DNA of 34,176 nt from Aeromonas salmonicida subsp. salmonicida (lineage in GTDB: Bacteria > Pseudomonadota > Gammaproteobacteria > Enterobacterales > Aeromonadaceae). The notes beneath the pieces are model-generated. The model did not search any database. It saw only the letters and a program-made list of their open reading frames with translations, and had not been told where the DNA came from. Within the stretch, counting starts at the first letter, position 1; the number at the start of each line of letters is the position of its first letter. Made by a program: the position numbers and the translations under genes. Of the stretch, positions 29,434 through 34,176 are shown piece after piece. Location: positions 1 to 34,176 of the forward strand of contig NZ_LSGW01000037.1 of assembly GCF_001643305.1 (NCBI RefSeq). The letters run 5' to 3'.

Positions 29434-29958
29434 TTAGACCCTGTTGGCAGCATTTGCCTGAAAATCACGCTGAAACAGACACATGCGAATGGCGGTGCGA
29501 TATTTGCCATCAATGAAGAACTCCTCTTTCAGCTCCCCCTCCGGCGCGAACCCCAGCGACTGATAAACGTGGCGCGCCTTGGCATTGTCACTGTCGACGA
29601 TGAGATACAACTTGTGCAGATTCAGCACGTTGAAGGCATACTTCATCGCCTTCAGGGTCGCAGTCTTGGCATAGCCCAGCCCCTGATAGGCGGGGGCTAT
29701 GATGATCTGAAACTCGGCGCGGCGGTGGATGCTGCGAATATCCACCAGGCCAACATTGGTGCCCTCCACCTCCAGGATGAAACGGCGTTCTTGCTGATCG
29801 TGGATGTGCTTGTCATAGAGCTGGGCCAGCTCCATGTAAGCCTCGTAAGGCTCCTCGAACCAGTAACGCATTATGCTGGCGTTGTTGTTGAGCTGATGTA
29901 CGAATTTCAAATCCTCTCGCTCGAGGGGACGAAGGCTCAGGGTGTCACGACATGGCAT
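29434..29958 (-). CDS. speG: Spermidine N1-acetyltransferase (GNAT family)
   Basis: A 174-residue GNAT enzyme closely resembling SpeG, which acetylates spermidine and spermine to relieve polyamine toxicity. SpeG-specific blocks are visible: [27 protein letters not shown], the core [17 protein letters not shown] with the acetyl-CoA loop, and [10 protein letters not shown]. The C-terminal [14 protein letters not shown] is typical. ATG 29958 is used because AGG stands 7 bases upstream and the alignment with SpeG starts within ten residues. The 38-codon upstream frame shows no similarity. The gene stands alone, 114 bp after the DedA gene. Confidence 0.9.
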   Translation of the reverse strand: MPCRDTLSLRPLEREDLKFVHQLNNNASIMRYWFEEPYEAYMELAQLYDKHIHDQQERRFILEVEGTNVGLVDIRSIHRRAEFQIIIAPAYQGLGYAKTATLKAMKYAFNVLNLHKLYLIVDSDNAKARHVYQSLGFAPEGELKEEFFIDGKYRTAIRMCLFQRDFQANAANRV

Positions 29959-30072
29959 AAAGTACCTGCTTGATGGTTGATGGGCGGCATGGGCGGCCCG
30001 CCTGGGCCTAGCCAATGCCATTGGTAAATCAATGGAGAACCCGGGGCCAGCCTGCGCTCCCCCGGATATCAC

Positions 30073-30723
30073 TCAGCGAATGCGATTGGTCGGGCGCTTG
30101 AACAGCCGGATGGCGATGGCCGCCATGGCGATAACGAACAGACCGAGGGAGGTCACCAGCAGGCACTTGGTCATCAATTCGTGATACTGGACGAACGCCG
30201 GTGCCGCCATCACGAACTTGCCCACCAGACTCAGCAGCAGGGCCCAGAGGAAGGCGCTGGCAAAACTGGCCATCACCACCCGAGGCAGATGCAGGCGGGA
30301 GACCCCCATCAGCATGGGCGTCAGCACCCTGACGAAGGGCACGAAGCGAGAGGAAAACAGGGCCCAGAAACCGTAGTTGTGCAGCAGACGCGAAGCCCGT
30401 GGCAGGCTGCCGTCCGGGATCATCCGCTCCACATGGCCCATAAAGGAGGTGCCGTGCAGCGCATGGCCCTGCAGATAGGCAACCAGGCTGCCGATCCCGG
30501 CGGCGAGCGGCATGTAGACAAGGGTCACTTCGGGGCCGAGCACTCCCATCCCCACCAGGCCACCGGCCAGCAGCACCAGACTGTCACCGGGCAGGGGTAA
30601 AAACACGAAGCTCGACTCGAGAAAGAGGATCACCACCAGGCAGGTGACGAGCAGGCCCGCCGCCTGCATCTGGATCAATTGGTCAAAGTCCTGTTGCCAT
30701 ATGGCAAGCAGCATATCCTGCAT
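30073..30723 (-). CDS. DedA-family inner-membrane protein
   Basis: A 216-residue polytopic membrane protein of the DedA/SNARE-associated family. Members are implicated in membrane homeostasis and in recycling of the lipid carrier undecaprenyl phosphate. Family motifs seen are FVFLPLPGDSLVLLAGGLVGMG in the first re-entrant region and FSSRFVPFVRVLTPMLMGVSRL with its conserved arginines. C-terminal helices follow (WALLLSLVGKF and LLVTSLGLFVIAMAAIAI). ATG 30723 is preceded by GGGAG 7 bases upstream. The open frame extends 43 codons further but without similarity. Confidence 0.85.
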   Translation of the reverse strand: MQDMLLAIWQQDFDQLIQMQAAGLLVTCLVVILFLESSFVFLPLPGDSLVLLAGGLVGMGVLGPEVTLVYMPLAAGIGSLVAYLQGHALHGTSFMGHVERMIPDGSLPRASRLLHNYGFWALFSSRFVPFVRVLTPMLMGVSRLHLPRVVMASFASAFLWALLLSLVGKFVMAAPAFVQYHELMTKCLLVTSLGLFVIAMAAIAIRLFKRPTNRIR

Positions 30724-31046
30724 CTGGTGACTCCCATCAACGTCAGTGAGCATCCATCCCGGGGGGGGTACTATGACCCCCACTGCGGCTGACACTCCCT
30801 GTCGCCATCCCCTTTCTCTCCTTGAAGGGGTTCCTGTTATACACCCGCGCAAGTGAACAAAAAATTAATGTCTGGCACAAAGTCAGCAATCAATACAAAA
30901 AGCTGAATGGCAGGACAAGGGTTGGACGAGCACTCCGGCTCGGCGATGTATAAGCTTCAACCGGCTCACCCTTGGGCTGCCAAGATGAGAAAAAGTCGCT
31001 ACAGTCAAACGGCGCATCATCACAACCGGCTTCGGGGGAACAAGGC
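30724..31046. other. Divergent intergenic region, DedA and barrel protein
   Basis: 323 bp between divergent genes. No gene is supported. A run of eight G (30761-30768) lies in the DedA leader and could be prone to slippage. A+T-rich DNA at 30855-30905 probably carries promoters, but I cannot define them. Confidence 0.4.
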
Positions 31047-32009
31047 ATGCCCACACACACTACCCTTCGCACTACCCTGCCCCTGCTGATCACCCCCTTG
31101 CTCAGCCATGGCGCCATGGCTGAAGAGTCGTCACTAATACAAAAACGTGCCAACGCAGTGGTGTCGCTGATGACCTTCACTGTGGTGCCCGACATCACAG
31201 CCAGCAACCTCGACATCGGCAGCAACACCAGCGCAACGGCATCGTCGGCGCTCAACATGACCCAGATGGGCGGCGGCGCCACCATGAGCGAGAGTGTGCC
31301 CATCTATCTGGAAGGGACCCTGGGTTTTAGCCGCTACGATCCCAAATTCGTGGTGAGCAACGGCAGCGAGAGTCGCACTATCCCCACCCGATGGAACAGT
31401 CTCACCGCCACGGGTGGCATCGGCTGGGATCTTCATCTGCATCAGGATCGTCACGGCGGCAACTGGGTATTGCGCCCCATCGGCAACGTCACGCTGGGTA
31501 CTGTGGCAAGCGATCTGCGCATCGGCAACTGGCTGCTGGGCCAATACACAGGCAAGAACCTCGACTTTCTCGATGGCGGCAGGCTCGATGTCTACGGCCT
31601 GGGTGGCGCCCTGATGCTCGACTATGAACTCTTCTCAGCACAGCAGGATATCGACGTTGAGCTGCGCTACTCCTACCAGCATCTGCAAAGCTTTGGCGGC
31701 ACCTCGGCCAGCGTAACCGGTCAGGCCAATGCGGAGAACCTCGGCCTCTACCTGCGCCGCCGCGCCCCCATCGGCAATCTCACACTGCTGGACAAGCCGC
31801 TGCGCTACGTGATGGAAGGAGCCCGCACCGAATATCTTGGCGAGCAACGGGGCCTGCTCGGTTTCAACTCCCTCAACTCGCTGGGGCTAGGGATAGAACT
31901 CGACAGCAGCAAGTACGACATCATAGTGACCCGCACCCGGCTGGTAGCCCGCTATATGTTCAGCCACAACACCAGCGGCTACGGCGTCGGGCTGGCGATG
32001 AGTTTCTGA
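31047..32009 (+). CDS. Solitary autotransporter-like outer-membrane beta-barrel protein
   Basis: A 320-residue exported protein with a signal peptide (TLPLLITPLLSHGAMA, cleavage after AMA). The rest is alternating amphipathic strands that end in the classic outer-membrane terminal Phe (GYGVGLAMSF). The pattern fits the family called solitary outer-membrane autotransporter beta-barrel: a barrel with almost no passenger domain. No function is established. ATG 31047 is preceded by GGGGGAA at suitable spacing and begins the signal peptide. The 25-codon upstream frame is discarded. The gene appears monocistronic. Confidence 0.75.
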   Translation: MPTHTTLRTTLPLLITPLLSHGAMAEESSLIQKRANAVVSLMTFTVVPDITASNLDIGSNTSATASSALNMTQMGGGATMSESVPIYLEGTLGFSRYDPKFVVSNGSESRTIPTRWNSLTATGGIGWDLHLHQDRHGGNWVLRPIGNVTLGTVASDLRIGNWLLGQYTGKNLDFLDGGRLDVYGLGGALMLDYELFSAQQDIDVELRYSYQHLQSFGGTSASVTGQANAENLGLYLRRRAPIGNLTLLDKPLRYVMEGARTEYLGEQRGLLGFNSLNSLGLGIELDSSKYDIIVTRTRLVARYMFSHNTSGYGVGLAMSF

Positions 32010-32385
32010 AATCGCCACACGGAAAAGAGCCGCCCACCCTCTGTTGTTGGATCCTGCGCGCCTTCTCCTCGCATAAGGCCTCCGGCAACGACGCCTGACC
32101 TTCAGCCACCGCCCTCTAGCTGCCAGCAGCGCCACCGGCTAGAAATCACTGATGCGTCACACAGTTAGTGGGATTTGTCACACATTCGTCCTGATTAAAT
32201 CGCTACAGTAGCTCTTTTCGACGCCCAATCATGGGGATAGCGCCAGCCAGGTGTCCAATCCGGTTGCCCCACTGACTGGTTAACGGCAACAGGTTGGGGG
32301 CTGAATGCTTGAGCCACCTTTGGTGAGCACCCCTGACCAATATTCCTGTCACCAAGGAGTGGTGATGGGGTCAAGGAGAGATGAA
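32010..32385. other. Intergenic region before the NERD gene
   Basis: About 375 bp with no supported gene. It contains two copies of GTCACACA (32156-32163 and 32177-32184) spaced 21 bp apart, followed by A+T-richer DNA (32190-32215) that may be the NERD-gene promoter. No terminator for the barrel protein was recognised. Confidence 0.4.
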
Positions 32386-33240
32386 ATGGATTTCACCCCC
32401 CTTATTGCCGCCCTGCTGGCTCAACTCTGGTATGTGATCCCATTGTTGCTGCTGATGACCATAGTCAAAACCCCCTGGTTCAAGGGCATGGTCGGAGAGT
32501 GGCTGATCACCCTCAGCATCCGGCTCTTTCTCGACAAGCGGGAATATCATCTGCTGAACAATGTCACGCTGCCGCTCGAGCAGGGCACGACCCAGATCGA
32601 TCATGTGATCGTCTCCCGCTTCGGGGTGTTTGTTATCGAGACTAAAAACATGAAAGGGTGGATCTTCGGTGATCCCAAACACAAGCGCTGGACCCAGCAG
32701 CTATATCGACGCAGGCACGGCTTCCAGAATCCTCTTCACCAAAACTATCTGCATGTGATGACGCTCAAATCCCTGCTGGGAATGGCGGATCACCAACTGC
32801 ACTCGATCGTCTATTTTATTGGCGACTGCACCTTCAAGACCCCCATGCCGGACAACGTCATGCGCCGCGGCCTGGTTAGCTATATCAAGCAAAAGACCAC
32901 TCCCGTACTGACCCCTGCCGAAGTCATTCAAATTGTCCAGACAATCCAGCAAGGACGACTGGCCGCCAATTGGCAAACCCATAAACAGCATGTGGCCCTG
33001 CTAAAGACGCGCCATGCCAGCCCACCCGCCAACAATGCTTCCACCCGCACGCCTATCAGGCAACCAGTAATAGACAAGCCGTTACAGAGCTTATTGCCAC
33101 CGGACAAACCATCTCCGCTCTGCCCTAGATGTGGCAGCACCATGGTATTGCGCACCGCGACTCGGGGTGAGAACAAGGGCAATCAGTTTTGGGGATGCCG
33201 TGAATTTCCTAAATGCAAAGACACCTTACCGTCGCAATAA
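32386..33240 (+). CDS. Membrane-anchored NERD-domain protein with topoisomerase-type zinc finger
   Basis: A 284-residue protein. A transmembrane helix (about residues 10-27, LWYVIPLLLLMTIV) is followed by a NERD nuclease-related domain. The predicted catalytic residues are visible in TTQIDHVIVS and VFVIETKNMKGWIFG (D...ExK arrangement). A Pro/Thr-rich linker leads to a C-terminal zinc finger of the topoisomerase I type (CPRCG...GCREFPKCKD). Such proteins are thought to act on nucleic acid, but the role is unproven. ATG 32386 has AAGGAG 7 bases upstream. ATG 32365, with its own AAGGAG, would add seven residues. The gene lies at the edge of the A+T-rich segment. Confidence 0.85.
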   Translation: MDFTPLIAALLAQLWYVIPLLLLMTIVKTPWFKGMVGEWLITLSIRLFLDKREYHLLNNVTLPLEQGTTQIDHVIVSRFGVFVIETKNMKGWIFGDPKHKRWTQQLYRRRHGFQNPLHQNYLHVMTLKSLLGMADHQLHSIVYFIGDCTFKTPMPDNVMRRGLVSYIKQKTTPVLTPAEVIQIVQTIQQGRLAANWQTHKQHVALLKTRHASPPANNASTRTPIRQPVIDKPLQSLLPPDKPSPLCPRCGSTMVLRTATRGENKGNQFWGCREFPKCKDTLPSQ

Positions 33241-33287
33241 AAATTTGATTAGTGACATATCATAAAACTATTAATAAGGTATGAGTG

Positions 33288-33857
33288 ATGAGCACAGCAA
33301 AAAACAGCAATAGAATCATTATCAGACAGAATTTGAAAATTGGCGACTTAGATGCGGAAACTGATACTAATTTACTTGACTCATGTTTTATTGACAAGGG
33401 TTATATAGAACAACTATGTGATGTACATAGTCCAAAATCAATAATTCTAGGTAGAACTGGCGCAGGGAAAAACGCAATCCTTTATAAAATATCACAAACC
33501 ACAGAGAAACACATAAAAATAGACCCCAATGATATCTCTGTAAGGTTTTTAGAGTATTCAGATATAATTCAATTCATGAATACTATCGGCGTCAACTTGG
33601 ACCTATTTTATAGATTATTATGGAGGCACATTCTAATTGTTGAAGTGCTGAAAATTAGATATGACATAAAGAATGATTTAGATAATCGGAACTTCTTTGA
33701 TAACATCACAAACTTCTTTAGAAAAGATGAAATAAAGAAGAAAGCTATTGAATACTTCAGGGAGTGGGGTGATAAATTTTGGCTAGATACAGATGAGCAT
33801 CTGAAGGTCATCACAAAAAAACTTGAAAATGATACAAAAGCAACACTAAATAACTGA
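33288..33857 (+). pseudogene. P-loop ATPase N-terminal fragment (Sll1717-like), truncated
   Basis: A 189-residue frame, far richer in A+T than its neighbours. It begins with DLDAETDTNLLDSCFIDKGY and a P-loop (ILGRTGAGKNAIL). A segment like DLFYRLLWRHILIVEVLK follows, resembling what I recall of the Sll1717/FunZ-type P-loop ATPases. Those proteins are much longer, with Walker B and later motifs that are missing here. The frame stops within 12 bases of the IS630-family transposase, so the 3' part was probably lost with that insertion. In the P-loop, Asn replaces the usual Ser/Thr after Lys (GKN). AAGG precedes ATG 33288. Confidence 0.65.
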
Positions 33858-34176
33858 TCCTAATAGTGCTACACCTTCGCTGTGCCATAGCCATTCCCGG
33901 GGAAAGGAGACACGGTATCCATGAAGTATTTCACTCGAGCCAGCAGGTTGGCCATCCCTCTGCATTGATGATTGCGCGTGATGGTTTCATGTAACTTGTG
34001 CCACAGCCGTTCGATGTGATTAACCCAAGGACTGTAAACTGGCTGGAATACCAGGCAGAACTTGGGGTTCTTCTTCAACCATCGCTCGGTCTGTTTGCTT
34101 TTGTGAATGATGTAGTTATCGAGGATCAGCGTGATGGTTTTGGCTCGTCGGTAGTGGTGGCGCAGCTTTTCCAGCA
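33858..34176 (-). mobile_element. IS630-family element, right part only
   Basis: The element carrying the transposase fragment. Its outer end must lie within a few bases of 33858-33868, because the truncated ATPase frame occupies the DNA before that. I cannot fix the inverted repeat or the TA target site without the other end. Confidence 0.6.
33869..34176 (-). CDS. IS630-family transposase, C-terminal part (partial at window edge)
   Basis: The last 102 or so residues of a DDE transposase of the IS630/Tc1-mariner superfamily. The second catalytic Asp is in ITLILDNYIIHKS, and the catalytic Glu is in YSPWVNHIERLWHKLHE. The frame is open to the end of the window, so the N-terminus lies outside. 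The stop codon is at 33869-33871. Confidence 0.88.
   Translation of the reverse strand, partial: LEKLRHHYRRAKTITLILDNYIIHKSKQTERWLKKNPKFCLVFQPVYSPWVNHIERLWHKLHETITRNHQCRGMANLLARVKYFMDTVSPFPGNGYGTAKV

Noticed and set aside
30850..31046. 25-codon upstream extension of the barrel protein from 30972
   Set aside because: It would bury the signal peptide inside the protein. The inner ATG at 31047 begins a normal signal sequence.

Overview
This window looks like chromosomal DNA of a gammaproteobacterium, most likely Aeromonas. The grounds are G+C-rich coding DNA, a yhcC-gltB-gltD arrangement, an aspzincin (M35) metalloprotease of the AsaP1/EprA type, a DUF2913 protein and a solitary autotransporter-like barrel protein. 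The two frameshifted genes and the insertion-sequence fragments at both edges would suit an IS-rich, decaying genome such as A. salmonicida. The species is an inference only.

Layout. (1) 1-359: 3' end of an IS3-family element. (2) 462-1780, minus: a SIMPL-domain periplasmic protein and an unrecognised acidic protein. (3) 1867-14679, minus: a complete Lap-type surface adhesion locus. In transcription order it is the type I secretion ABC transporter (lapB), the adaptor (lapC), a TolC-family outer-membrane channel, the periplasmic protease lapG, the inside-out c-di-GMP receptor lapD, and a LapA-like adhesin. The adhesin has a retention module, Ala-Ala-Gly LapG sites, a VWA domain, RTX repeats and a type I secretion signal, but it is broken by a one-base frameshift. 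(4) 15080-22501: yhcC, divergent from the glutamate synthase operon gltBD, which ends in a strong terminator. (5) 22595-25193: a compact redox cassette. soxR, an O-methyltransferase and a SnoaL/NTF2-like protein lie on the minus strand. They diverge from a questin-oxidase-family (DUF4243) gene whose promoter carries a SoxR-type operator in a 19-bp spacer. (6) 25190-26715, minus: an M35 protease, frameshifted, followed by a small exported protein homologous to the protease's own N-terminal propeptide domain. (7) 27082-30723, minus: DUF2913 protein, RhlE-like DEAD-box helicase, SpeG-type spermidine acetyltransferase and a DedA membrane protein. (8) 31047-33240, plus: an outer-membrane barrel protein and a membrane-anchored NERD/zinc-finger protein. 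(9) 33288-34176: an A+T-rich P-loop ATPase fragment cut off next to an IS630-family transposase that runs out of the window.

How the genes work together. In the Lap locus, LapB, LapC and the TolC-like channel export the adhesin, LapG cuts its N-terminus to release it, and LapD holds LapG back when c-di-GMP is high. Everything except the adhesin is intact here. The soxR cassette is the strongest candidate for an undescribed system. It has a redox-cycler sensor directly beside three enzymes of types known from aromatic polyketide and quinone chemistry, and at least one of them has a textbook MerR-family promoter. The protease and its stand-alone propeptide-like partner look like an enzyme and inhibitor (or chaperone) pair.
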